DNA of 64,000 nt, from contig NZ_CP101137.1 of the NCBI RefSeq assembly GCF_028473745.1, positions 5,766,001 through 5,830,000 of the forward strand. The letters are read 5' to 3'. The translations under genes and the position numbers were made by a program. The notes under the pieces are model-generated. The model had not been told where the DNA came from, made no database searches, and was given only the letters and a program-made list of their open reading frames with translations. This DNA is from Streptomyces sp. M92 (GTDB lineage: Bacteria > Actinomycetota > Actinomycetes > Streptomycetales > Streptomycetaceae). Shown one piece after another: positions 25,402 through 33,306 of this stretch; the stretch's first letter is position 1; every line of letters starts with the position of its first letter.

Positions 25402-26535
25402 ATGCCCCGCACCGCTCACCTCCCCACGGACACCGCGCCACCGGCCACCGCTGCCGCGAAGATCTTCAACTATCCCCGCAACGCCTGGTACGTCGCCGCC
25501 TGGGACCACGAGGTCACCGGCAAGCAGCCGCTGGCCCGTACGGTGGCCGGCGTGCCGCTGGCGTTGTGGCGCAACACCGAGGGCCGCGCAGTCGCTCTCG
25601 CGGACGCCTGCTGGCACCGGCTCGCGCCGCTGTCGAAGGGCAAGATCCTGGGCGACGAGCTGCAGTGCCCGTACCACGGTCTGCGCTACAACTCGACCGG
25701 TCGCTGCACCGGAATGCCCGCACAGGAGACCATCAATCCCAGCGCGGTGGTCCCCTCCCACCCCGTCGTCGAGCGTTACCGGTACGTCTGGGTCTGGGTC
25801 GGCGATCCGGACCTGGCCGATCCGGCCACCGTGCCCGACATGCACCAGATGGACGACCCGGCCTGGGCCGGCGACGGCGAGACCATCCACGCCGACTGCA
25901 ACTACCAGCTCATCCTCGACAACCTCATGGACCTCACCCACGAGGAGTTCGTGCACTCCTCCACCATCGGCCAGGAAGAGTTGTCCGAGGCCGAGTTCGA
26001 CGTGACCCATGAGGGCGACACGGTGACCGTCACCAGGTGGATGCGCGACATCGACGCCCCGCCGTTCTGGCTGAAGAACATGCGGGACAAGTTCCCGGGC
26101 TTCTCCGGCAAGGTCGACCGCTGGCAGATCATCACCTTCGAGGCGCCGGGCACGATCCGTATCGACGTCGGCGTGGCGAAGGCGGGCACCGGTGCGCCCG
26201 AGGGGGACCGCAGCCAGGGCGTCAACGGGTACGTGATGAACACGATCACCCCCGAGACCGACCGCACCTCCCACTACTTCTGGGCGTTCATGCGCAACTA
26301 CCGCCTGGACAGCCAGACCATCACCACCCAGCTGCGCCAGGCGGTGCACGGGGTCTTCGGCGAGGACGAGGAGATGCTGCGCGCCCAGCAGCGCGCCATC
26401 GACACCAACCCCGAGCACGAGTTCTACAGTCTCAACATCGACGCCGGCGGTATGTGGGTACGCCAGATCCTCGAGCGCATGCTCGCGGCCGAGGGACTCT
26501 CCTCCTCCGCGCCGGCCGCCGGTCAGGGGGCCTGA
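25402..26535 (+). CDS. vanA: Vanillate O-demethylase oxygenase subunit (Rieske)
   Basis: 377 residues. The Rieske 2Fe-2S centre is DACWHRLAPLSKGKILGDEL followed by QCPYHG (CxH...CxxH) near residues 69-94. The mononuclear-iron site appears in LDNLMDLTHEEFVHSS near 175-188 (His, His and a later Asp). Together with VanB it converts vanillate to protocatechuate and formaldehyde. AGGGAG lies 6 nt before the ATG. Two nucleotides separate it from vanB, so the two are cotranscribed. Other methoxybenzoate demethylases look alike, so substrate choice is inferred. Confidence 0.9.
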   Translation: MPRTAHLPTDTAPPATAAAKIFNYPRNAWYVAAWDHEVTGKQPLARTVAGVPLALWRNTEGRAVALADACWHRLAPLSKGKILGDELQCPYHGLRYNSTGRCTGMPAQETINPSAVVPSHPVVERYRYVWVWVGDPDLADPATVPDMHQMDDPAWAGDGETIHADCNYQLILDNLMDLTHEEFVHSSTIGQEELSEAEFDVTHEGDTVTVTRWMRDIDAPPFWLKNMRDKFPGFSGKVDRWQIITFEAPGTIRIDVGVAKAGTGAPEGDRSQGVNGYVMNTITPETDRTSHYFWAFMRNYRLDSQTITTQLRQAVHGVFGEDEEMLRAQQRAIDTNPEHEFYSLNIDAGGMWVRQILERMLAAEGLSSSAPAAGQGA

Positions 26536-26536
26536 G

Positions 26537-27547
26537 ATGGCGGTGCAGACACAGACCCGCCGGCAGCGGGCCCGGGTGGTCGAGGTCTCCGACGTCGCCG
26601 ACGGGATCCGCCGCATCGTTCTGGCCCCCGAGCGGCCCGAGCACGCCGCGCCTGGAACACACGTCGATGTGGACATCAAGACCGGGGACGGCTCTCGCCG
26701 GGTGCGTTCCTACTCCGTGGTGCGTTCCGAGGACGGCGGCCGCCGCCTCACGCTCAGCGTGCGGCTCTCCCCGACCTCGTCCGGTGGCTCGGCGGCGATG
26801 CACCGACTGCGGGTCGGGGACGAGCTGACCGTCACCGGGCCGCTGCAGAACTTCCCGCTCGCGGTCGGCGCCACTCGCTACGTACTCGTCGCCGGCGGCA
26901 TCGGCGTCACCGCACTGGTGGCCATGGCCTCCGCGCTGCGCCGGCGCGGTGCCGACTACCAGCTGGTGCTCGTCGGCCGCAGCCGCGCCTCGATGGCGTA
27001 CGTCGACGATCTGGTCGCCGAGCACGGCGACCGTGTCCGCGTCCACGTCGACGACGAGGGCACCCCGCTGGCGGTCGACGACCTCGTCGCCGGTATCGCC
27101 CGGACACCCGCCGCCGCGGGCACCGAGCTCTACATGTGCGGCCCGATCGGACTCATGAACGCCGTCTCGGGCAGCTGGGCCGAGCACGACCTGCCGGCGA
27201 CCAACTTGCGCTTCGAGACCTTCGGTTCCAGCGGCCGGTACCCGGCCGAGGAGTTCCTGGTACGCCTCCCCGACCTCGACCGGGAGATCACCGTCGCACC
27301 CGACACCTCGATCCTCGACGCCCTCGAGGCAGCCGGGGTCGACACGCTCTCGGACTGCCGCAAGGGCGAGTGCGGGCTGTGTCTGGCGAAGGTGGTCGAC
27401 TCCACCGGCACCATCGACCACCGCGACGTCTTCCTGAGCGAGTCCCAGAAGGAGCGCTCCAACAGGCTGTGCCTGTGCGTCTCGCGAGCAGTGGCATCCG
27501 GCAGCGGCCCGGGCGATCCCGCTGTCCTCTCCCTCCGCCTCACCTGA
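26537..27547 (+). CDS. vanB: Vanillate O-demethylase ferredoxin reductase subunit
   Basis: 336 residues in the order of phthalate-dioxygenase-reductase: a flavin-binding barrel (VRSYSVVRSEDG, near 60), an NAD domain (YVLVAGGIGVTALVAMASAL near 120 and ELYMCGPIGLMNAV near 200) and a C-terminal plant-type 2Fe-2S ferredoxin (DCRKGECGLCLAKVV with a later LCLC). It passes electrons from NADH to VanA. It starts 2 nt after the vanA stop. Confidence 0.9.
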   Translation: MAVQTQTRRQRARVVEVSDVADGIRRIVLAPERPEHAAPGTHVDVDIKTGDGSRRVRSYSVVRSEDGGRRLTLSVRLSPTSSGGSAAMHRLRVGDELTVTGPLQNFPLAVGATRYVLVAGGIGVTALVAMASALRRRGADYQLVLVGRSRASMAYVDDLVAEHGDRVRVHVDDEGTPLAVDDLVAGIARTPAAAGTELYMCGPIGLMNAVSGSWAEHDLPATNLRFETFGSSGRYPAEEFLVRLPDLDREITVAPDTSILDALEAAGVDTLSDCRKGECGLCLAKVVDSTGTIDHRDVFLSESQKERSNRLCLCVSRAVASGSGPGDPAVLSLRLT

Positions 27548-27595
27548 GCCGGTGCACCACCGGGTCCCCACGGGCCCCTCACCACCTGGACACCC

Positions 27596-28930
27596 ATGAA
27601 CATCACCGCACGCATCTCGCAGGCGCCGATGAGCGGCTACCAATGGCTGATCGTCGCGTTGTGCACCTTCATGAACTGCCTGGACGGCTTCGACGTCATG
27701 GCGGTCGCCTTCACCGGGCCGTCGGTCACCGAGGAGTTCGCGCTCAGCGGCTCGGAGTTCGGCCTGCTGGTCTCGGTCGGGCTGATCGGGATGGCGATCG
27801 GCTCGATGCTGCTCGCCCCCTTCGCCGACGTCGTCGGCCGACGCCCGCTGGTCCTGATCAGCCTCGCCCTCGGCACGATCGGGATGTTCGGCGCGGCGGC
27901 GGCACCGTCGGCGACCGTGATGGGCGCCTTCCGCCTTGTCACCGGCATCGGTGTCGGAGCCATCCTGGCCAGCACCAACGTGATCGCCAGTGAGTTCTCG
28001 AACGCCAGGAACCGCGGTCTGGCCATCGGCATCTACACCGCCGGATACGGGGTCGGGGCCACCGCCGCGAGCCTGGTCGCCAAGGCCACCGTGGGCGGCG
28101 ACTGGCGGATCGTCTTCTACGCCGGCGGTGTCGGGACCCTGCTCGCCCTGATCGTGATCGCCGTCATCCTGCCCGAGTCGGTCGCCTTCCTCCAGCAGCG
28201 CCGTCCGAGCGGCGCGCTGGAGCGGATCAACCGGACACTGGCCCGGATGCGGATGGAGGCCGTCTCGGACGCCGACCTCGACCGGGCGGCCGCCACCCGG
28301 GTGGGCACCGAACGGGCCGGTTCGAGATGGCTCAAGCAACTGCTGAGCCCGACGATCCTGCTCTGGCTCGTCTTCATCACGATCATGTTCGGCTTCTACT
28401 TCGTCAACAGCTGGACCCCCACCCTCCTGGTCGAGGAGGGTCTCTCCGAGAGCGCGGCGGTGACCGCCGGCATGGCGATCTCGATCGGTGGCACGGTCGG
28501 CTCGGTGCTTTACGGCGTCGCCGCCCGGGTGCGTACGCCGCGGGTGGTGCTGATCGGGTTCTCCCTGCTCTCGGCCGTGATGATGATCGTCTTCATCGTG
28601 AGCACCTCGGCTCTGTGGCTCGGGTTCGGCATCGGCGTCGTCGTCGGTGCGCTGATCAACGGCTGCATCGCCGGCGCGTACACCGTCGGTCCGCCGCTCT
28701 ACCCGGCCAACCTCCGCAGCGTCGGCATGGGCTGGGCGCTCGGGATGGGGCGCATCGGCGCCATCCTGTCCCCGACCATCGCCGGCATGCTCAAGGACGC
28801 GGGTGCCTCCGCCACACAACTCTACGTCGGCGCCGCCATCGTGGTCGCCGCCTGCGCACTCGTCCTCGTCGGCCTGCGCCGCCACGACCCGGAGTCCACC
28901 CCCACTGCGAAGGAGACGCTCGCCGCCTGA
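27596..28930 (+). CDS. Aromatic acid:H+ symporter (MFS, AAHS type, VanK/PcaK-like)
   Basis: 444 residues with 12 membrane helices. The first helix carries LDGFDVMAVAF and the loop after helix 2 has FADVVGRRPLVLISLALG, both hallmarks of aromatic acid:H+ symporters (PcaK, VanK, BenK). It follows vanB by 48 bp on the same strand, so it probably imports vanillate or a related acid. There is no evidence for which acid it prefers. Confidence 0.86.
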   Translation: MNITARISQAPMSGYQWLIVALCTFMNCLDGFDVMAVAFTGPSVTEEFALSGSEFGLLVSVGLIGMAIGSMLLAPFADVVGRRPLVLISLALGTIGMFGAAAAPSATVMGAFRLVTGIGVGAILASTNVIASEFSNARNRGLAIGIYTAGYGVGATAASLVAKATVGGDWRIVFYAGGVGTLLALIVIAVILPESVAFLQQRRPSGALERINRTLARMRMEAVSDADLDRAAATRVGTERAGSRWLKQLLSPTILLWLVFITIMFGFYFVNSWTPTLLVEEGLSESAAVTAGMAISIGGTVGSVLYGVAARVRTPRVVLIGFSLLSAVMMIVFIVSTSALWLGFGIGVVVGALINGCIAGAYTVGPPLYPANLRSVGMGWALGMGRIGAILSPTIAGMLKDAGASATQLYVGAAIVVAACALVLVGLRRHDPESTPTAKETLAA

Positions 28931-29977
28931 CGTACTGGCCGGCGCAGGAAGCCGGATCAGCACCGGATGCCGGCCGGAGGCCGGGACACTACTCCAGATC
29001 GCGAGCGCTTCTGGAGGAACTCCTCGGCTGGGACGATGTCGTCAGCGCGGTAGCAGACCACTGTTGTCGGTCGCGACTCGCTCGATGCGGGTTGCGCCTT
29101 GGACAGCGATGCCGGCCCGGTCGGGACACCACGATGGGGCGGCCGGGGCAGCACGAGAGAACTGCCACGAGTACACCTTCGCGCGATGGCAGGGACGGCA
29201 GGGCGGCCGAGCCCGCTCACGCCACCCTCAGCCATGCCGTTCCGGTCCGTAGGGCTCCATCCCCTGAGGTGCAGCTTGAGTCCTCCGGCGTCACTTCACG
29301 CGTCTGCCCTCCCTGGAAGCCGGGTCAAGGGATCGATCGATCCCCGGCCCCCTTTGCCCACTGCAATCACCGCCGAGCCGCGTCCAGGGTCAGGTCGTCC
29401 ACGGCTGCTCCGACGAGCACTTGTCGAGACCTGTGGACTGGCGGCCCAGTGGGGTGAAAGCACCAGCGGGAAACCGGCCTTGAGTCTCCCGTGGAGGGAG
29501 GCACGAAGGTGCGGGCAGGGACGGCGACACGCTCTTCACGATCGGGTCCCTGGACCGGCGGACCATTCCGGGCCGCCGTCCGCCGCACGGCGGGGTACCA
29601 GGCTGCCGAGCGCGCCCAAGGCGACGTCGTGGAAGGCGAAGTGGCGCCGGGAGGCAAGGCGGTGCTTCTACAGCCATTCCGATCTCAGTCCGAGTTTCCG
29701 CCGGACGGGCGCCTCGCGTTCCGGGCTGATCTTCGCAGTGGGCGCCGATTGCACGGCGTCGCCGATCACCAGAGCCCGCCGCGCGCGGAACAGCAACGGC
29801 AGTCACTGCGGTCGCTGTCCCGTGCGCGGAGCAGGTCGAGGATGCGGCGACGCCCGGCCCGTGCATGCGACGGCCGGCTCTCCGCAGCCCGTCAGTAACC
29901 CCAACACCCCGACCGGACCGTTCGATTGGCAGACCCTCCGTCCCGGCGTTGCTCGTCGGGACGAGGGCTTCGATAGG
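28931..29977. other. Gene-poor, decayed stretch
   Basis: No intact gene. On the minus strand near 29050-29100, a frame reads TRIERVATDNS and a neighbouring frame CYRADDIVPAEEFLQ. This faintly resembles the DDE-core phrase (RVxTDNGxCYR) of IS481/IS3 transposases. The rest holds only open frames typical of the base composition. Confidence 0.35.
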
Positions 29978-30418
29978 TCAGGCCGCCTGGATGAGTTCTG
30001 CGCGGCCGAAGAGAATCGCGTAGCCGGAGGGGAGTTGAGCGAGGATGCGGTCGAGCAGGTCGGGGCCGGCGAGGCGGGCGACGACGCCCAGGACGGAACC
30101 GACGTCCCAGCGGGTGGTTGCCAGGCTGCCGCCGGTACGGGTGGCGAGGTCCCTGACGAAGGCCCAACCGGTCATCTCGTCAGTTCCGGGAATCTGGGCG
30201 GCGAAGATCTGCGCGGCCTCACGGGGCAGGCGGGCGGCCAGTTCGACGCGCTCCTCGCCGGCGACGCGGCGGCCGAGGGCCGCCAAGACGGCGGAGACGA
30301 CTTCCTCGGCCCGCTCACGGGTGGGGTAGGCGCCGTCGTAACGGACCTGTTCCAGCATGTGGAGGTACGACTTGGCCGGGGTCGTGTTGATCGTCTCCGG
30401 GGCCGTCGTGGTCTGCAT
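29978..30418 (-). CDS. DUF2267 domain protein
   Basis: 146 residues. LHMLEQVRYDGAYPTRERAE, LAALGRRVAGEERVELAARL and WAFVRDLATRTGG match DUF2267, a helical cytoplasmic family often found with Hsp18 and other stress genes. Function is unknown. It is the last of three minus-strand genes running from hsp18 and is a diverged paralogue of its neighbour at 30491. Confidence 0.82.
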   Translation of the reverse strand: MQTTTAPETINTTPAKSYLHMLEQVRYDGAYPTRERAEEVVSAVLAALGRRVAGEERVELAARLPREAAQIFAAQIPGTDEMTGWAFVRDLATRTGGSLATTRWDVGSVLGVVARLAGPDLLDRILAQLPSGYAILFGRAELIQAA

Positions 30419-30490
30419 CGGTGAAGGGTGCCTTTCTCGGTCGTGGATCGTCTCGGTTGTGTGGGGCGGTGACCGCGGATACGGCAGGTT

Positions 30491-30913
30491 TCAGTCACCG
30501 GACGTGGTGTCGGAGGCGGTGCCGTTCTGCGGCCGGCCGAAGAGCAGGTCGTATCCGGGCGGGAGCTGGAGCAGGACGCGGCGGGTCAGGTCCTCGCCCG
30601 CGGCGTCGGCGGTCACGCTGAGCACGGCCCCGACGTCCCAGGCCGCGGTCTGTTCGGTGGCTCCCTCGATCCAGGCGGCGGTGGCCCGCACGAAGCGTTC
30701 GGCGGAGAGGGGTTCGGCCGCCTGGAGCGGGTTGAGGAGAATCAGGGCGAAGGTCTCCGGGAGCCGGGCGGCCAGCTCCGCCCGTACCTGGCCCACCAGG
30801 TGCGCGCCCAGCAGCCCCAGCACAGTGCGTGCGGCGCGGTCCGCCTCCACTCGGGTCGTGTACTCACCGCGTTCCTGCACCTGGTCGAGGAACACGTCCC
30901 AGTGCATGGCCAT
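30491..30913 (-). CDS. DUF2267 domain protein
   Basis: 140 residues: MHWDVFLDQVQERGEYTTRV, LLGAHLVGQVRAELAARLPE, VGAVLSVTADAAGEDL. It has the same domain as the gene at 29978 and the same C-terminal phrase (LPPGYDLLFGRP against LPSGYAILFGRA), so they arose by duplication. GGAGGACC lies close before the ATG. Its place 97 bp after hsp18 on the same strand suggests heat-linked expression. Confidence 0.85.
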   Translation of the reverse strand: MAMHWDVFLDQVQERGEYTTRVEADRAARTVLGLLGAHLVGQVRAELAARLPETFALILLNPLQAAEPLSAERFVRATAAWIEGATEQTAAWDVGAVLSVTADAAGEDLTRRVLLQLPPGYDLLFGRPQNGTASDTTSGD

Positions 30914-31010
30914 CGGGGTCCTCCTTTCGCCGGGAGTCCGTGACGGCGGGCGGAGGGCTTGGGCCGCCTGAGAGGCCGCCGGCCCTCCGCCAAGGTGCGC
31001 GGCCCGCGTA

Positions 31011-31448
31011 TCAGCCGGAGATCTCCCTGCGTTCCGCGCCGCCCGAAACGGAGATCTTGCGGGGCTTGGCTCGCTCGGCGATCGGGACGCGCAGGGTGAG
31101 CACCCCCGCGTCGTAGTCGGCACTGATGTGCTCGGTGTCGAGGGTGTCGGCCAGCATCACCTGGCGGGAGAAGGCCCCCAGGGGGCGCTCCGAGAGCTCC
31201 ATCTGCACGTCGGCGCTCTTGGTGACGGGCCGGCGTTCGGCCTTGACGGTCAGCATGTTGCGCTCGACGTCGATGTCGATCGCGTCCGGGTCGACACCGG
31301 GCAGGTCGAGGGCGATGACGTAGGCGTCCCCCTCGCGGTAGGCGTCCATCGGCATCGCCGTGGGGCGCGACCAGGTGCCGGACGTGTTGCCGAACAGCTG
31401 CTGGGTCAGCCGGTCGAAGTCACGGAAAGGGTCAGTGCGCATCAGCAT
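31011..31448 (-). CDS. hsp18: Hsp20/alpha-crystallin small heat-shock protein
   Basis: 145 residues. The alpha-crystallin domain spans about residues 38-135 (DAYREGDAYVIALDLPGVDP, ERNMLTVKAERRP and late GVLTLRVPIAE) and the C-terminal tail carries a PRKISV motif, the I/V-x-I/V-like anchor for oligomers. It is a cytoplasmic holdase chaperone. The ATG at 31448 is chosen because GGAGGTG lies 7 nt upstream; an ATG two codons later is possible. It faces rheA across the RheA operator. Confidence 0.93.
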   Translation of the reverse strand: MLMRTDPFRDFDRLTQQLFGNTSGTWSRPTAMPMDAYREGDAYVIALDLPGVDPDAIDIDVERNMLTVKAERRPVTKSADVQMELSERPLGAFSRQVMLADTLDTEHISADYDAGVLTLRVPIAERAKPRKISVSGGAERREISG

Positions 31449-31510
31449 CGTGAAACACCTCCACTTCGAGCAGAACCGCTCATGCGCTGCTTCCTGTATT
31501 TCTTGTAGCA

Positions 31511-31529
31511 TGTCATCGAAACGATGACA
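31511..31529. promoter_or_regulatory. RheA operator
   Basis: The sequence is TGTCATC-N5-GATGACA, which is exactly the inverted repeat I recall as the published RheA site at Streptomyces albus hsp18. It lies between hsp18 and the divergent rheA, 63 bp from the hsp18 start. A second repeat, GTCACC-N5-GGTGAC, lies at 31539-31555 beside it. Confidence 0.85.
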
Positions 31530-31576
31530 AGCGCAGATGTCACCGGTCAGGTGACGCCCTTGAGTGGAGGTGAATC

Positions 31577-32233
31577 ATGACCGCAGACCCCCGGCAAGCC
31601 GGTACGCAGCCCTCGTCGTTCCCTGCCGCCGAAGCGGCACTGGCGGCGATCGACGAAGCCGTCCACACCGCCCAGGCACCGCAGACCGAAGAGCGGCCCA
31701 GCGACGAGATCAGCCCGGACCAGGCACTCGCCGCGCTGCTCCTCCTGCGCCAGGTCCGCGCTCGTCTCGCCGGCTGGGAGACGGGGCTGATCGAAACCGC
31801 GCGTTCCGCGGGGGCCAGCTGGGCCGATCTCGCCCACCCACTCGGTGTCGCCAGCCGGCAGGCCGCCGAACGCCGCTATCTGCGCCTGCGCCCCGGAGCC
31901 CCCGGCACCACGGGCGAACAGCGCGTGCAGGCCACCCGGGACCGCCGCGCCGCCGACCGCACGGTCACCGCCTGGGCCCGCGGCAACGCCGGCGACCTGC
32001 GCCAGCTCGCCGGTCAGGTCACCGCCCTCACGGGCCTCCCCTCCGAGGCCCGTACGCCCCTCCTGCAGGCACTCGGCCAGGACGACGCCGCCGGCCTCAT
32101 CGGCCCACTGACCCGCGCACGCGACCACCTAGCAGCCGACCAGCCAGAACTGATCACCCGCATCGATACCCTGACCCGCCACGCGGAGCAGATCCGCGCC
32201 TCAGCGGAAGGCGAACGCCAACCCCCGGGGTGA
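31577..32233 (+). CDS. rheA: RheA-like hsp18 repressor
   Basis: 218 residues, mostly helical. WADLAHPLGVASRQAAERRY looks like the DNA-recognition helix-turn-helix near residue 77, followed by a long helical region to the end. In S. albus, RheA represses hsp18 and its own gene and is inactivated directly by heat. The divergent arrangement and exact operator here support the same role. GGAGGTG precedes the ATG. It overlaps no neighbour. Confidence 0.82.
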   Translation: MTADPRQAGTQPSSFPAAEAALAAIDEAVHTAQAPQTEERPSDEISPDQALAALLLLRQVRARLAGWETGLIETARSAGASWADLAHPLGVASRQAAERRYLRLRPGAPGTTGEQRVQATRDRRAADRTVTAWARGNAGDLRQLAGQVTALTGLPSEARTPLLQALGQDDAAGLIGPLTRARDHLAADQPELITRIDTLTRHAEQIRASAEGERQPPG

Positions 32234-32429
32234 TCCCCCCGAAGAGGGAACGGCAGCGCCGAGGAAGCGGCACGACCGTCACCTTCGGGTTCGCTCCAGG
32301 ACCGGCCGCGGAAGCTCCCGGCATAGGTTGCAGCGGCCGCAGTACACGTTGCGGGTGAGCCTGCCTCCCGCGCTGTGGGGCAGGTGCCCTCGATGGGTGA
32401 CCCTGGAATCAGCGAACGCGTCACGGAGC

Positions 32430-32710
32430 CGTGGGCTACGAAGGCTTGGGTGCGCCCACACCCAAGCACTACGTCGAGACGGAGATGGCGGCCTGCGCGC
32501 CCCCCGGCGTTCCGCGAGGCCAACGTCCGGGAGCCGCCCCTCGGACGCACCGGCACCGTGGACGAGGTGGCGCCGCCGGTCGTGTTCCTGCTGTCGGACC
32601 AGGCGTCGTTCATCACCGGCGCGGAGATCCCCGTGGACGGCGGCCTGACCGCGCACGGCGGGGTCGAGTCCGTCTCCGACGCCCTGCTCGCCGCGAAGGC
32701 CGGCGGATGA
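32430..32710 (+). pseudogene. Short-chain dehydrogenase, C-terminal remnant
   Basis: FREANVREPPLGRTGTVDEV, APPVVFLLSDQASFITGAEI and PVDGGLTAHGG are the C-terminal third of an SDR of the hydroxysteroid type. Upstream, VRPHPSTTSRR-like codons are out of frame with the true sequence. The NAD-binding and YxxxK parts are missing. Its stop overlaps the start of another SDR remnant (ATGA). Confidence 0.65.
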
Positions 32711-32960
32711 AGCGGCGCGACGGCAAGGTGGCCCTGATCTCCGGCACCGCCCGGGGGCAGGGCCGGGCGGCGGCCCTGCGCCGCCGAGGGCGCGCTGGTC
32801 GTCGGCGGCGACCTGCTCCACGAGGAGGCCCTCGGTAACCCAGCGGCTGGTCGCCCGCGAGGGCGGCACTATCCTCACGCCGGGCCCCTGGTCGTCACCG
32901 ACGAGGACTCCGTGCGGCTCGTCGTCAGGCGGCCCGGCCGCACCTGAGGCGCGGCCGCGG
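32707..32960 (+). pseudogene. Short-chain dehydrogenase, N-terminal remnant
   Basis: MKRRDGKVALISGTARGQGR gives the Rossmann TGxxxGxG-like start. After a shift come EGALVVGGDLLHEEAL, then RLVAREGGTILTPGP and PLVVTDEDSVRLVV in other frames, where it ends. With the preceding tail it shows two tandem coupled SDR genes that decayed and lost their middles. Confidence 0.65.
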
Positions 32961-32984
32961 CAACGTCCTGACCGTCGGCTCCAC

Positions 32985-33243
32985 TACAGGGCTCCCGGTC
33001 GCTCAGCCCGCGCGACCACGCGGAGGCGATCCGCGCGATGCCCTTGCGGAACCAGACGAGGACGGCGGCGCTCGCGCCCACCTGGATGACCGCCGAGAAC
33101 CCGATGGCGGCGTCGTCGTCGACGGGGAGGCCCATCAGCCCCTCGGTGATCTCGAGGTGGACGGTGGAGGACACCGCGAGGAACTCGGTCGCCCCCTCGA
33201 CGGCTCCGAGGACGACGGCCTGACCGATGCTGATGGCGCTCAT
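32985..33243 (-). pseudogene. Undecaprenyl-diphosphatase (UppP/BacA) N-terminal remnant
   Basis: AVVLGAVEGATEFLAVSSTV, HLEITEGLMGLPVDDDAAIG and FSAVIQVGASAAVLVWFRKG match the first two helices of UppP. The family motif EFLPVSSTGHL is altered here (EFLAVSSTVHL), and about 190 C-terminal residues are missing. It is not functional. Confidence 0.7.
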
Positions 33244-33306
33244 GGCGTCCAAGCCCTACTACACGCCCCGTGAGCCGTCCGGCACCGTAGGAGCGCGCCG
33301 GCGGCG

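Noticed and set aside
26432..28963. An 843-codon open frame antisense to vanA, vanB and the permease gene
   Set aside because: It is the low-complexity mirror of real genes in GC-rich DNA (runs of Gly, Arg, Asp and His), with no family motif. The plus-strand genes are certain.
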